Shown here piece by piece: positions 52,302 to 60,907 of a DNA stretch of 64,000 nucleotides. The position numbers and the translations under genes were made by a program. Below the pieces are notes generated by a model, which made no database searches, was not told the DNA's origin, and worked only from the letters and a program-made list of their open reading frames with translations. Position 1 is the stretch's first letter, and the number at the start of each line of letters is the position of its first letter. The stretch spans positions 2,480,001 through 2,544,000 of the forward strand of contig NZ_CP155079.2 in the NCBI RefSeq assembly GCF_039634365.2, read 5' to 3'. The DNA is from Mucilaginibacter sp. PAMB04168 (GTDB lineage: Bacteria; Bacteroidota; Bacteroidia; Sphingobacteriales; Sphingobacteriaceae).

Positions 52302-53963
52302 ATGACCCGCCCCATTATACTAATTATTGATGACGATGTGCAGGTTCTGCGTGCTGTCAGTCGTGATTTAAGAGCTCAGTACAGCAAAGAGTACAAAATT
52401 ATGAGCACAGAATCTGCGTTAGAAGCGCTTGATACCTTGCTTGAACTGAAAAATGCCGGCGACGTTGTAGCCCTATTTATAAGCGACCAGCGCATGCCCG
52501 AAATGCCAGGTGTTGACTTTTTACAAAAGGCGGCCAAAATTTATCCTGATGCAAAGCGTGTGTTGCTTACCGCATATTCGGACACGGATGCAGCTATTAA
52601 GGCCATAAACGATGTGCAGCTGGATTACTACTTGATGAAACCGTGGGATCCGCCCGAAGAGAAATTATACCCGGTGGTGAGCGATTTGCTAGATGACTGG
52701 CATACGCACTACATTCCGGTTTTTAAAGGTATAAAGCTTATTGGCTACCAGTTTTCGCCGCAATCGCACACCATAAAAGATTACCTTGGGAGTAACTTAA
52801 TTCCGTATCAATGGCTGGATATTGAACGTAATGAAGAGGCCAAGAATTTGTTTACGGTTAATAAGCTGACCAATGAACAACTGCCGGTTGTTTTTTTTGA
52901 GGACGGATCTTACCAATCAAAACCTTCCATTGCTGATATAGCTGTCAAAATAGGTATTAGCCCACAACTAACCAACCAGATTTACGATGTGGTGATCATA
53001 GGCGCTGGTCCGGCCGGATTGGCTGCCTCTGTTTATGGCGCGTCTGAAGGGTTGAAGACCCTGCTTATTGAGCGTAAAGCACCTGGTGGTCAGGCCGGTT
53101 CTAGTTCGCGGATTGAGAACTACCTCGGCTTTCCGGCAGGTTTAAGTGGAGCCGATCTCACCCATAGGGCTATCAGTCAAGCGCGGCGTTTAGGCGCTGA
53201 ATTTTTATCACCGCATACCGTAGCCGACATACAGGAACGTGATGGTTATAAATATGTTATTTTGGATGATGGTTCTGAGGTAATCAGCCGTTCTATTGTG
53301 ATAACTACGGGCGTTGATTACCGTAAGTTGGAAGTGAATGGTGTGGATAAGTTTACCGGTGCGGGAATATACTATGGCGCCGCAATAACAGAGGCTGCTG
53401 CTTGCAAGGATAAGGAAGTCTACATTATTGGGGGAGGCAATTCGGCAGGCCAGGCAGCTATGTACCTGTCAAAGTTTGCTAAAAACGTTTTCGTCGTCAT
53501 CCGCCGCGAAAGCCTTGCGGCAACTATGTCTGCCTATTTGATTGAACAAATTGACAACACGCCCAATATAACCGTACTGCCATGTACAGAAGTAATTGAA
53601 GCCCACGGTGAAAATTGCCTTGAGGCACTTACATTGATCAATTTAAACACGCAGGCAACGGTTAAAAAGCAAGCAACAGCCCTTTATATCTTTATAGGAG
53701 CCAAGCCTTACACCGATTGGATACAGATGGGAATTATAAAAAGTAAAGGCAACTTTATAGAAACCGGGCGCGATTTAGCCAGCTACGATAATTTTGGCAA
53801 ATCATGGAAACTGCCACGCGATCCGTTCCTTTTGGAAACCAGCTGCCCCGGCATTTTTGCCGCCGGTGATGTACGTGCCGGTGCCATGAACAGGGTAGCT
53901 TCTGCTGTAGGAGAGGGATCAATGGCAATCAGTTTCGTACACAAATATCTGGCAGAGGTTTAA
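52302..53963 (+). CDS. Response regulator receiver fused to thioredoxin-reductase-like flavoprotein
   Basis: 553 residues. The receiver domain is about 1-125, with phospho-acceptor Asp62 (ISDQRMPEMPG), the Thr in LLTAYSD and the Lys in MKPWDPP. A thioredoxin-like bridge (about 140-215) follows, then a two-dinucleotide-fold flavoprotein (about 225-553; IIGAGPAGLAASVYG, APGGQAGSSSRIENYLG, IIGGGNSAGQAAM, GIFAAGDVRAGAMNRVASAVGEG). At the place of the redox CxxC of thioredoxin reductase the sequence is GAAITEAAACKD, so the disulfide is absent. Its output may be a ferredoxin/NADP or other redox reaction controlled by phosphorylation. It is paired with the kinase upstream. Confidence 0.88.
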   Translation: MTRPIILIIDDDVQVLRAVSRDLRAQYSKEYKIMSTESALEALDTLLELKNAGDVVALFISDQRMPEMPGVDFLQKAAKIYPDAKRVLLTAYSDTDAAIKAINDVQLDYYLMKPWDPPEEKLYPVVSDLLDDWHTHYIPVFKGIKLIGYQFSPQSHTIKDYLGSNLIPYQWLDIERNEEAKNLFTVNKLTNEQLPVVFFEDGSYQSKPSIADIAVKIGISPQLTNQIYDVVIIGAGPAGLAASVYGASEGLKTLLIERKAPGGQAGSSSRIENYLGFPAGLSGADLTHRAISQARRLGAEFLSPHTVADIQERDGYKYVILDDGSEVISRSIVITTGVDYRKLEVNGVDKFTGAGIYYGAAITEAAACKDKEVYIIGGGNSAGQAAMYLSKFAKNVFVVIRRESLAATMSAYLIEQIDNTPNITVLPCTEVIEAHGENCLEALTLINLNTQATVKKQATALYIFIGAKPYTDWIQMGIIKSKGNFIETGRDLASYDNFGKSWKLPRDPFLLETSCPGIFAAGDVRAGAMNRVASAVGEGSMAISFVHKYLAEV

Positions 53964-54059
53964 CAATGAAGCGAAGCAAATTATAGCAAAGTTTTGACGG
54001 TTGGCGTGCAAACCGTATTATCAACATCATGTACTTTTATGCTATAAGTTATTGCCGTT

Positions 54060-55319
54060 ATGAATAACCATATGTTTGATGAAATACTGTCTAAGTTTCA
54101 GTTGCCGGTAACCAACCCCGTGCTGATGTTTATGTTGGTATTGCTCATTATTTTACTTTCGCCGCTGCTGCTCAAAAAAATACGGGTACCAGCTGTTGTA
54201 GGTTTTATAATGGCTGGTATAGCTGTAAGTCCGCACGGGCTTAACGTTTTGCAAAAGAATGCTGCGACTGATTTGTTTTCGACTATCGGATTGCTTTACA
54301 TCATGTTTATTGCCGGTCTTGAGCTTGATTTGAATGATTTTAAACAGAAAAAGCATAAGAGCTTGCTTTTTGGTTTTCTTACCTTTTCTGTTCCTACACT
54401 AATAGGATTCCCGGTTTGTTACTATGTGCTGGGTTATCCTTTACTTACTTCCATATTAACATCCAGTATGTTTGCCACCCATACGCTGGTGGCGTACCCG
54501 ATCATCAGCAGGTACGGTATCTCTAAAAATGAAGCCGTGGCGGTAACAGTTGGTGGCACTATATTAACAGACACTGCTGTCCTTATCATTCTGGCAGTTG
54601 TAATGGGATCAGTTGCTGGCGGATTAACAGCCGTGTTTTGGTTGCGTTTAACGGCGTCTTTAATGGTATTTTCATTAATTGAATTCATCGCTATTCCTCG
54701 CCTGGCAAACTGGTTCTTTATAAAGGTTGCTAACGAAAGAACCACGCACTTCATTTTTATACTATTTATGGTATTTCTTTCGGCTTTTTTGGCTCAGCTG
54801 GCCGGTATAGAGCCAATTGTAGGTGCGTTTGCTGCTGGTTTGGCACTTAACCGGCTTGTGCCACCTGGTTCTAAGCTAATGAATCAAGTGCAATTTGTGG
54901 GTAACGCTATTTTCATTCCCTTCTTTTTGATTAGTGTGGGTATGCTGGTTGATTTACATGTGTTGTTTAATGGCTACCACGCATTGATGGTTGCCGGTGT
55001 ACTTACTGTAGTGGCGTTGGCAGGTAAGTGGATAAGTGCATTGATCACACAGCTCGTTTTTAGATATTCTAACGCACAGCGAGGCTTAATATTTGGCCTC
55101 AGTAGTTCGCACGCCGCAGCCACTATGGCCATCATACTAGTAGGTTTTAAAGCCAGAATTATAGATGATAATATCTTGAACGGTACCATCATACTTATTT
55201 TAATGACGTGCTTGGTAGCATCCTTTGCTACTGAGAAAGCAGCCGTAAGAATTACTGGCACAGACGGAGGCCGTAATAAACCGCTTTTACAGAAAGAAGA
55301 AGTAAATACTGGTTCGTGA
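54060..55319 (+). CDS. Cation:proton antiporter (CPA2 / NapA-KefB family)
   Basis: 419 residues with about eleven to twelve membrane helices and no C-terminal TrkA/RCK domain. Family marks are LLLKKIRVPAVVGFIMAGI near the N-terminus, FIAGLELDLNDFK, a repeat of amphipathic helices with THTLVAYPII, and the QLAGIEPIVGAFAAGLALNRLVP segment. It exchanges Na+ or K+ for protons across the inner membrane. The stop is 10 nt from the convergent molybdopterin oxidoreductase gene, with no terminator between. Confidence 0.88.
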   Translation: MNNHMFDEILSKFQLPVTNPVLMFMLVLLIILLSPLLLKKIRVPAVVGFIMAGIAVSPHGLNVLQKNAATDLFSTIGLLYIMFIAGLELDLNDFKQKKHKSLLFGFLTFSVPTLIGFPVCYYVLGYPLLTSILTSSMFATHTLVAYPIISRYGISKNEAVAVTVGGTILTDTAVLIILAVVMGSVAGGLTAVFWLRLTASLMVFSLIEFIAIPRLANWFFIKVANERTTHFIFILFMVFLSAFLAQLAGIEPIVGAFAAGLALNRLVPPGSKLMNQVQFVGNAIFIPFFLISVGMLVDLHVLFNGYHALMVAGVLTVVALAGKWISALITQLVFRYSNAQRGLIFGLSSSHAAATMAIILVGFKARIIDDNILNGTIILILMTCLVASFATEKAAVRITGTDGGRNKPLLQKEEVNTGS

Positions 55320-55329
55320 GTATACGCTG

Positions 55330-56127
55330 CTATAACCCCGAAAAGTAATCATATCCGCGTTCAGCCCAATAGTCTGGCGGTCGTTCATTACTAAAAAATA
55401 ACGTACCTATCCGTTTTAGGTTTTTAATGCCATACTTAGTGGGTATGATGAGCCGTAGCGGTGCGCCATGTTCTGCGGACAACGGTTGACCGCTTACTTC
55501 GTAACATAAAAGGGTTTGGGGATGTAATGCACTTGGCATATCAATACCCACATAATACTTCTTATCGGGCGTATGCATACCAACGTAAGCGAGTTTGGCT
55601 TGTTCAGCTAACCTATAGTGCTTCATAAAATCACTAAATTTCACACCGCCCCAATGGCTTATCTGGCTCCAGCCTTCAACGCATTTAAACTCGAAAGCAA
55701 ATTCTGTTTTAGGGAGTTTCTTTAAATCGTCTATAGATATTCTTAATGACTCAGATGGGCTTTTAATGATATGTAATTGCCAGTCGTCTACACCTTTATC
55801 TGTTATTCCCACGTCGCCGTTTATACGAGGTTTTTTAACTGCTGCTGACTTGGGATAAGTACGCGAGAGATCATTCGGACCTATGGTACTTTCAAAAAGT
55901 TCGCCGTTGGCATCCAAGCCTTTTCTTAAAGGAGCACGTGCACCTGCGGTTGCGTCGGCCGTTGTCTCTTTTGTTGCGAGGTAAATCTTGTTCCAGCCCA
56001 GGTAAGCTAATACCCCTCCGGCGCCAAAGGTCAATGTAGATATGAACGTACGTCGGGTAACCTTTTTCTTGTCGTAGGGTTCTGTGAGCGGTAGTTGCTT
56101 TGCTTTATTCTTTTGGTGCTTTGACAT
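55330..56127 (-). CDS. Tat-exported molybdopterin-dependent oxidoreductase (MsrP/YedY-like)
   Basis: 265 residues. The N-terminus has a twin-arginine motif (VTRRTFISTLTFGAG) and a hydrophobic stretch, so it is exported folded and may stay membrane-anchored. The molybdopterin fold has LHIIKSPSESLRISIDDLKK, Cys149 as molybdenum ligand (FEFKCVEGWS), and HGAPLRLIIPTKYGIKNLKR. It is preceded by a membrane cytochrome b gene that it overlaps by 23 nt; together they resemble MsrP-MsrQ or sulfite-oxidase type systems. The substrate is not determined. Confidence 0.87.
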   Translation of the reverse strand: MSKHQKNKAKQLPLTEPYDKKKVTRRTFISTLTFGAGGVLAYLGWNKIYLATKETTADATAGARAPLRKGLDANGELFESTIGPNDLSRTYPKSAAVKKPRINGDVGITDKGVDDWQLHIIKSPSESLRISIDDLKKLPKTEFAFEFKCVEGWSQISHWGGVKFSDFMKHYRLAEQAKLAYVGMHTPDKKYYVGIDMPSALHPQTLLCYEVSGQPLSAEHGAPLRLIIPTKYGIKNLKRIGTLFFSNERPPDYWAERGYDYFSGL

Positions 56128-56812
56128 CTTCTACAGTTTTAGAAACAATTGGAGTAATAGGTTTATCGGTTACTTCAAAGCCACGTATCATACTAAAAAA
56201 GTTTTGCCAACCAGCCAAAGCCACCTGAACAATGTGTATTACAAAGAACAGGCAATAGCCTATTGTAAGCGTAAAATGAATAAGCCGGGCAGTTTTGTAC
56301 CCCCCGCAAATGAGCACTAACCAACTAAGTTGTACAGGTTTGTAAATAGCAAACCCGGTAAGTAGCGAGCCCACGCCCATAACAAGTATAGCGGTGTAAG
56401 CTATGCGTTGTGCAGCATTGTATTTGTTTACAAGCGGAGCAGTTTTGCGAATATGTAAATCGTGCAACAATACCAGCCATGCCTCACGCCACGAGCTTTT
56501 TTGAGGTAACAAATTTCTCCACTGGCCGGATATTGCCGTGTATAAAACATATAAAAAGCCGTTTATAGCAAACAGCCACATAAAAACAAAATGAAAGGCC
56601 ATGCCCTCAGCGAGCCGGCGTTTGATATGGTATTTTTGATAGAACCACTCAGGGAAGAATTTAAAAATTGTGTGGCCAAACAGTTTTATAGCGTAGGGGT
56701 CATAAGCCCAATAAATAAGCAGCCCGCTCCAGATCATAATAGCTAACAAGGGGAAATTAAGCCAGTGGAACCAGCGTATAGCTAATGGATGCTTATTTAT
56801 GATGTACTTCAT
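56105..56812 (-). CDS. Membrane cytochrome b (b561 / thiosulfate reductase-like) electron-transfer subunit
   Basis: 235 residues with five likely membrane helices. Paired His residues suited to b-heme binding appear in IRWFHWLNFPLLAIMIWSG, MAFHFVFMWLFAING, ARLIHFTLTIGYCLFFVIHIVQ. It resembles cytochrome b561 domains that feed molybdoenzymes. Its 3' end overlaps the oxidoreductase start by 23 nt, so the two are translated together and the cytochrome should pass quinol electrons to the exported enzyme. Confidence 0.87.
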   Translation of the reverse strand: MKYIINKHPLAIRWFHWLNFPLLAIMIWSGLLIYWAYDPYAIKLFGHTIFKFFPEWFYQKYHIKRRLAEGMAFHFVFMWLFAINGFLYVLYTAISGQWRNLLPQKSSWREAWLVLLHDLHIRKTAPLVNKYNAAQRIAYTAILVMGVGSLLTGFAIYKPVQLSWLVLICGGYKTARLIHFTLTIGYCLFFVIHIVQVALAGWQNFFSMIRGFEVTDKPITPIVSKTVEDVKAPKE

Positions 56813-56867
56813 CTATTGTATATACGCTGTAAAGGTTGCAATTATTCCTGACATGTTAAATTAAATA

Positions 56868-56904
56868 GAAAGGCCCTGTTATGCGATGCACAACAGGGCC
56901 TTTC
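56868..56904 (-). terminator. Hairpin after the PNPOx-family gene
   Basis: Arms of 13 nt (56868-56880 and 56892-56904, GAAAGGCCCTGTT/AACAGGGCCTTTC) pair perfectly around an 11-nt loop, 19 nt beyond the stop of the minus-strand gene at 56924. Confidence 0.8.
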
Positions 56905-56923
56905 ATTATTGCATTCGAGGTTA

Positions 56924-57466
56924 TTAATCTTCCATTTCAAGCTTGCCTTCCACTGAATCATCCAGCGTTTTGCCTACAACAGCGCTTGCTGCTTGCTTAA
57001 GGAAAGCTATGGCGTTGCCGTGTTTATTGTCCCAGTAGTAACCCTCAGTAGGTTCCACTTTTACAACGGTTATGCGAGGGTCATCTTCACCTTCAGTAAA
57101 CCATGCTTTAAGTATGGGTTTCCACAATTCTTTAATCTTTTCTTTATCCTTACTAATCTCAGCTATGCCGTAAATGTTCAGGAAGTCTGAATGCGCTGAC
57201 CCCTGAAATAAAAGGTGGACAAAGGGATCATGAGAAATCTCTTCGTTCTTGTGGCTATCGTCAGCACTTAAGAACCAAAAATTACCTTCATCATCAATCT
57301 TTTGTACAGCCATAGGGCGTGTAGAGATGGGAACACCTGTTTTTATGTTAGAGCAAAAGAAACAAGTTTCGGTCTTTTCGGCCAACTCCTTAATTTTTTG
57401 TTTGGCCTCTTCGCCCTGCAAGTTCTTGAAATTATCTTCGGGCTGTTGTTGATTAATGCTATCCAT
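56924..57466 (-). CDS. PNPOx-like flavin-binding stress protein (general stress protein 26 type)
   Basis: 180 residues. The split-barrel PNPOx fold is seen in ETCFFCSNIKTGVPISTRPMAV, NFWFLSADDSHKNEEI, VHLLFQGSAHSDFLNIYG and DPRITVVKVEPTEGYYWD. This is the general-stress-protein 26/pyridoxamine-phosphate-oxidase-like group, which binds FMN or F420-like cofactors; activity is usually unknown. It is cytosolic. It stands alone on the minus strand with its own terminator. Confidence 0.87.
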   Translation of the reverse strand: MDSINQQQPEDNFKNLQGEEAKQKIKELAEKTETCFFCSNIKTGVPISTRPMAVQKIDDEGNFWFLSADDSHKNEEISHDPFVHLLFQGSAHSDFLNIYGIAEISKDKEKIKELWKPILKAWFTEGEDDPRITVVKVEPTEGYYWDNKHGNAIAFLKQAASAVVGKTLDDSVEGKLEMED

Positions 57467-57674
57467 GATGTATACTATGTTTATCGGTAAATGAATATCA
57501 ATAACCAGCCGGAAAGCATTTTGTGTGGAACAATTTTGATTTCGGTAGAGGTGTAAAAGAATTGGGCAGGCACTGGCTGTATATTTCGTTGCCTATAAAC
57601 CGACGCATTAGTTTTAAAAAAGCCAACAAGTGAATGAGATATGATATCGTAACATTACGAGGCTGTTCCAAACA

Positions 57675-57706
57675 AAAAAGGCTTTGCGGAATCGCAAAGC
57701 CTTTTT
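57675..57706 (-). terminator. Intrinsic terminator after accD
   Basis: Arms of 14 nt (57675-57688 and 57693-57706; AAAAAGGCTTTGCG/CGCAAAGCCTTTTT) pair perfectly around GAAT, 3 nt beyond the accD stop. Confidence 0.93.
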
Positions 57707-57708
57707 GT

Positions 57709-58554
57709 TTAGTTAGTCATCATTTTTAAAAAGGACGCTAATTTTTCTTTCATTTCTCGTCTGTCTACTATGAAATCCAGAAAACCGTGTTCTTGTAAAA
57801 ATTCTGCGGTTTGGAAGCCTTTAGGTAGGTCTTTTTTAATAGTCTCTTTTATTACACGCGGACCAGCAAACCCGATCAATGCACCTGGCTCTGCTATATT
57901 GATATCACCTAGCATAGCATAAGATGCGGTAACGCCTCCGGTTGTGGGGTCGGTTAAAAGCGAAATATATGGTACACGTGCTTTAGCCAGCAGTGCCAGC
58001 TTTGCCGACGTTTTAGCCATTTGCATCAGGGAGAACGCTGCTTCCATCATACGCGCCCCACCCGATTTTGAAATCATTAGGAACGGCACTTTGTTGGCAA
58101 TACTATAATCGATAGACCGGGCAATTTTTTCGCCTACTACCGAGCCCATTGAGCCGCCTATAAAGTTAAAATCCATACAAGCTACCATTAACGGCTGACC
58201 GTCTACCAAACCGTGGGCCGCACGTATAGCATCGTTTAAGCCTGTTTTAGACATTGTATCTCTTAAACGGTCACTATATTTCTTTGTGTCTACAAATTCA
58301 AGCGGGTCGCCCGAGCGCAGGTTGGCAAAAAGTTCAGTGAACTCATTATTATCGAATAAAACCGAGAAATACTCTTTTGATCCAATACGCAAGTGGAAAC
58401 CGCAATAATGGCAAACATATTGGTTTTCTACCTGCTCGGTATAATGCAGGGGCCTTTTGCAATTAGGGCACTTATTCCAAACACCATCCGGGGCTTCTTT
58501 TTTATCTTCAGTGGAGGTAGTAATACCTTTTGATTCTCTTTTAAACCAAGCCAT
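57709..58554 (-). CDS. accD: Acetyl-CoA carboxylase carboxyltransferase subunit beta
   Basis: 281 residues from ATG at 58554 ([11 protein letters not shown]), the usual N-terminus; a start at 58569 adds only MKDIA. A zinc ribbon (CPNC ... CHYC, about 28-52) is followed by the crotonase-like carboxyltransferase domain with [50 protein letters not shown] and GFAGPRVI. With AccA it transfers carboxyl from biotin to acetyl-CoA, the first step of fatty-acid synthesis. accA is not in this window. The gene is divergent from fba. Confidence 0.96.
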   Translation of the reverse strand: MAWFKRESKGITTSTEDKKEAPDGVWNKCPNCKRPLHYTEQVENQYVCHYCGFHLRIGSKEYFSVLFDNNEFTELFANLRSGDPLEFVDTKKYSDRLRDTMSKTGLNDAIRAAHGLVDGQPLMVACMDFNFIGGSMGSVVGEKIARSIDYSIANKVPFLMISKSGGARMMEAAFSLMQMAKTSAKLALLAKARVPYISLLTDPTTGGVTASYAMLGDINIAEPGALIGFAGPRVIKETIKKDLPKGFQTAEFLQEHGFLDFIVDRREMKEKLASFLKMMTN

Positions 58555-58588
58555 TGCTATATCTTTCATATTAACCGATGCAAAGAAA

Positions 58589-58596
58589 CAAAAATA
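58589..58596 (-). promoter_or_regulatory. -7 box (TATTTTTG) before accD
   Basis: Minus-strand TATTTTTG matches TAnnTTTG exactly, 34 nt before the accD ATG. No matching -33 TTG is seen. Confidence 0.35.
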
Positions 58597-58735
58597 ATCT
58601 TACTTAATTGTTTGCCTATATGTATCGAAAATTGTGATTATTTAAAAAATATGAACGATCTGCGTAAAATGCTGTAATACATTTCAAATCACTTATATAA
58701 ATTTATACATTCGTAGCATAAACATACATTCGCAT

Positions 58736-59815
58736 ATGGATTTAAAAAATTATAAAGGCGTTTTGCACGGTGATCAGGTGCAGGAAATGTTTGAGGCAGC
58801 AAAGAAGCATCAGTTTGCTTTGCCTGCTGTTAACGTAATTGGCACTAACTCTATTAATGCCGTTATGGAAACAGCCAAAGCAGTTAACTCACCTGTTATT
58901 ATACAATTGTCAAACGGCGGCGCACAATTTTATGCCGGTAAATCACTTGATAATTCGAAACTGCAGGCATGCATTTTAGGCGGCGTATCTGCAGCCAAAC
59001 ACGTACACTTGTTAGCAGAACACTATGGTGTAGCCGTAATTCTGCACACCGATCACGCTGCTAAAAAATTATTACCGTGGATTGACGGCTTGTTAGAACA
59101 CGGTGAAAAGCATTTTGCTGAAACTGGTAAGCCCCTTTTCTCTTCACATATGCTCGATCTATCTGAAGAGCCAATAGAAGAAAATATTGAAATTTCAGCT
59201 CAATACTTGGCTCGCATGGCCAAAATGAACATGACTATTGAAATTGAGCTGGGTGTAACCGGTGGCGAGGAAGATGGCGTGGATAACAGCGATGTTGACA
59301 GTTCGCGTTTATATACCCAGCCTGAGGAAGTTGCTTATGCATACGAGCACTTATCGGCTGTTAGCCCGCGCTTTACGGTAGCTGCTGCATTTGGTAATGT
59401 GCATGGTGTTTACAAACCAGGCAACGTCAAGTTACAACCAGTTATTTTACATAACTCTCAGGAGTTTTTAAAGAAGAAACACAATATTGAGACCGAAAAG
59501 CCAATCAACTTTGTGTTTCACGGCGGTTCTGGTTCAAGTCAGGAAGAAATTCGCGAAGCCATCTCTTACGGTGCCATTAAAATGAATATTGACACTGACA
59601 TGCAGTGGGCTTTCTGGGAAGGCATAAAAGATTTCTACAAATCTAAAGAAGGTTACCTTCAATCGCAGATCGGTAATCCTGAAGGCGAAGATTCACCTAA
59701 TAAAAAGTATTACGATCCACGTGTTTGGTTACGCAAGGGTGAAGAGAACTTTGTTAAGCGTTTAACTCAGGCTTTTGCCGATTTGAATTGTCTTGACGTA
59801 AACAGCAAACTGTAA
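58736..59815 (+). CDS. fba: Class II fructose-bisphosphate aldolase
   Basis: 359 residues, the class IIA type. It cleaves fructose-1,6-bisphosphate to triose phosphates. The zinc ligands are His in VILHTDHAAKKLLPW, the Glu/His later, and HGGSGSSQEEI. FAETGKPLFSSHMLDLSEEP, GVTGGEEDGVDNS and AFGNVHGVYKPGNV are further signatures, and INIDTDMQWAFW-like KMNIDTDMQWAF binds phosphate. Single gene followed by a hairpin. Confidence 0.96.
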   Translation: MDLKNYKGVLHGDQVQEMFEAAKKHQFALPAVNVIGTNSINAVMETAKAVNSPVIIQLSNGGAQFYAGKSLDNSKLQACILGGVSAAKHVHLLAEHYGVAVILHTDHAAKKLLPWIDGLLEHGEKHFAETGKPLFSSHMLDLSEEPIEENIEISAQYLARMAKMNMTIEIELGVTGGEEDGVDNSDVDSSRLYTQPEEVAYAYEHLSAVSPRFTVAAAFGNVHGVYKPGNVKLQPVILHNSQEFLKKKHNIETEKPINFVFHGGSGSSQEEIREAISYGAIKMNIDTDMQWAFWEGIKDFYKSKEGYLQSQIGNPEGEDSPNKKYYDPRVWLRKGEENFVKRLTQAFADLNCLDVNSKL

Positions 59816-59835
59816 TTACTGTATAAACTTAAAGG

Positions 59836-59870
59836 AAAGCGTCTGTACCTATAAGTACCGGCGCTTTTTT
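59836..59870 (+). terminator. Hairpin terminator after fba
   Basis: Arms AAAGCGTCTGTAC (59836-59848) and GTACCGGCGCTTT (59855-59867) pair with one mismatch and one G-T wobble, followed by T residues to 59870. Confidence 0.7.
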
Positions 59871-59901
59871 ATGATATTTACTTTAAATATATCAGCCGAT
59901 C

Positions 59902-60393
59902 ATGTCTAAAAAGAAAAGCAGTTTTATGGAGCAGTTTGCCAATTGGGCAACTACTGCAACAGGTAGTTCAGGGGCATTTATATTAGCTGCCCTGGTTGTA
60001 ATAGTTTGGGGTGCCAGTGGCCCGGTGTTTCATTTTTCTGAAACCTGGCAGCTGGTTATCAACACCGGTACTACTATAATAACCTTTTTAATGGTGTTTC
60101 TTATCCAAAAAGCGCAAAACAAGGATTCGAGAGCCCTGCATTTGAAGCTTAATGAGTTAATAGCTGCAATGGAAGGTGCCAGTAATCGTATGGTGAATAT
60201 CGAAGACCTGAGCGAGCATGAGCTGGAGCAGATTCATAAATTTTACGTGCGACTATCTGAACTTGCTAAAACGGAGGATGACTTAGGTTGTACACATACT
60301 ATTGACGCTGCTAACTTAAATCACGAAAGTAAATCAGAAAGATCAAAACATACTACACAACGTATAAATGATTCGAGAAGTAAAAGTAAGTAA
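59902..60393 (+). CDS. Small membrane protein, low-affinity iron permease family-like
   Basis: 163 residues. Two membrane helices (about 23-42 GAFILAALVVIVWGASG and 50-70 WQLVINTGTTIITFLMVFLIQ) precede the signature KAQNKDSRALHLKLNELI. A charged cytoplasmic tail completes the protein. This order (WATxxTGSSxAF, WQLxINTxTTIxTFLMVFLIQxxQNxDxxAxxxKLdEL) is typical of the low-affinity iron permease domain family (PF04120). Bacterial members are not proven iron transporters. Its C-terminal 26 nt overlap the following GNAT gene. Confidence 0.85.
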   Translation: MSKKKSSFMEQFANWATTATGSSGAFILAALVVIVWGASGPVFHFSETWQLVINTGTTIITFLMVFLIQKAQNKDSRALHLKLNELIAAMEGASNRMVNIEDLSEHELEQIHKFYVRLSELAKTEDDLGCTHTIDAANLNHESKSERSKHTTQRINDSRSKSK

Positions 60394-60796
60394 GGTAACC
60401 GAACAGAACGATCTGGAAAAAGTATTTGCCATACGCCATGAGGTTTTTGTGGTTGAGCAAAATTGTCCGCCTCAGTTGGAGCACGAGTTTGAAGATCAGT
60501 CAAACCATTTTTTAGCTACAGTTAATAATACTCCTGCAGGAGCATCGCGTTGGCGCAAAACCGATAAAGGGGTTAAGCTGGAGCGTTTTGCGGTGCTAAA
60601 AGATTATAGAGGGCAGGGAGTAGGACAAGCGCTTGTACAAGCCGTGTTAAACGACTTACCGGCAGAGGTTGATAACGTATACCTGCATGCGCAAATCCAG
60701 GCGGTATCATTATATGAAAAGTTTAACTTCGTTAAAATTGGGCCCGAATTTGAAGAGGCCGGTATTAAGCATTATAAAATGGTTTTAAAGAGATAG
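60368..60796 (+). CDS. GNAT-family N-acetyltransferase (ElaA-like)
   Basis: 142 residues. The first half has FAIRHEVFVVEQNCPPQLEHEFED, the ElaA-type substrate loop. RFAVLKDYRGQGVGQALVQAV is the acetyl-CoA loop and NVYLHAQIQAVSLYEKFNFVKIG motif B. It overlaps the membrane-protein gene by 26 nt, so the two are co-transcribed. Substrate unknown. Confidence 0.88.
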   Translation: MIREVKVSKVTEQNDLEKVFAIRHEVFVVEQNCPPQLEHEFEDQSNHFLATVNNTPAGASRWRKTDKGVKLERFAVLKDYRGQGVGQALVQAVLNDLPAEVDNVYLHAQIQAVSLYEKFNFVKIGPEFEEAGIKHYKMVLKR

Positions 60797-60838
60797 GACG
60801 AAGTCCTACTCCTCTAATTGGAATGCCGTTAAATGATA

Positions 60839-60887
60839 AAAGGTTGGAAACGCAGGTTAGTAAAATTAACCTGCATTTCCAACCTTT
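60839..60887. terminator. Bidirectional hairpin between GNAT and NADH dehydrogenase genes
   Basis: Arms of 22 nt (60839-60860 and 60866-60887; core AAAGGTTGGAAA ... TTTCCAACCTTT) pair with one mismatch and an end wobble, with T-rich sequence after the stem. It separates convergent genes. Confidence 0.85.
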
Positions 60888-60907
60888 CTTTTTTACTTAA
60901 ATAGTCA

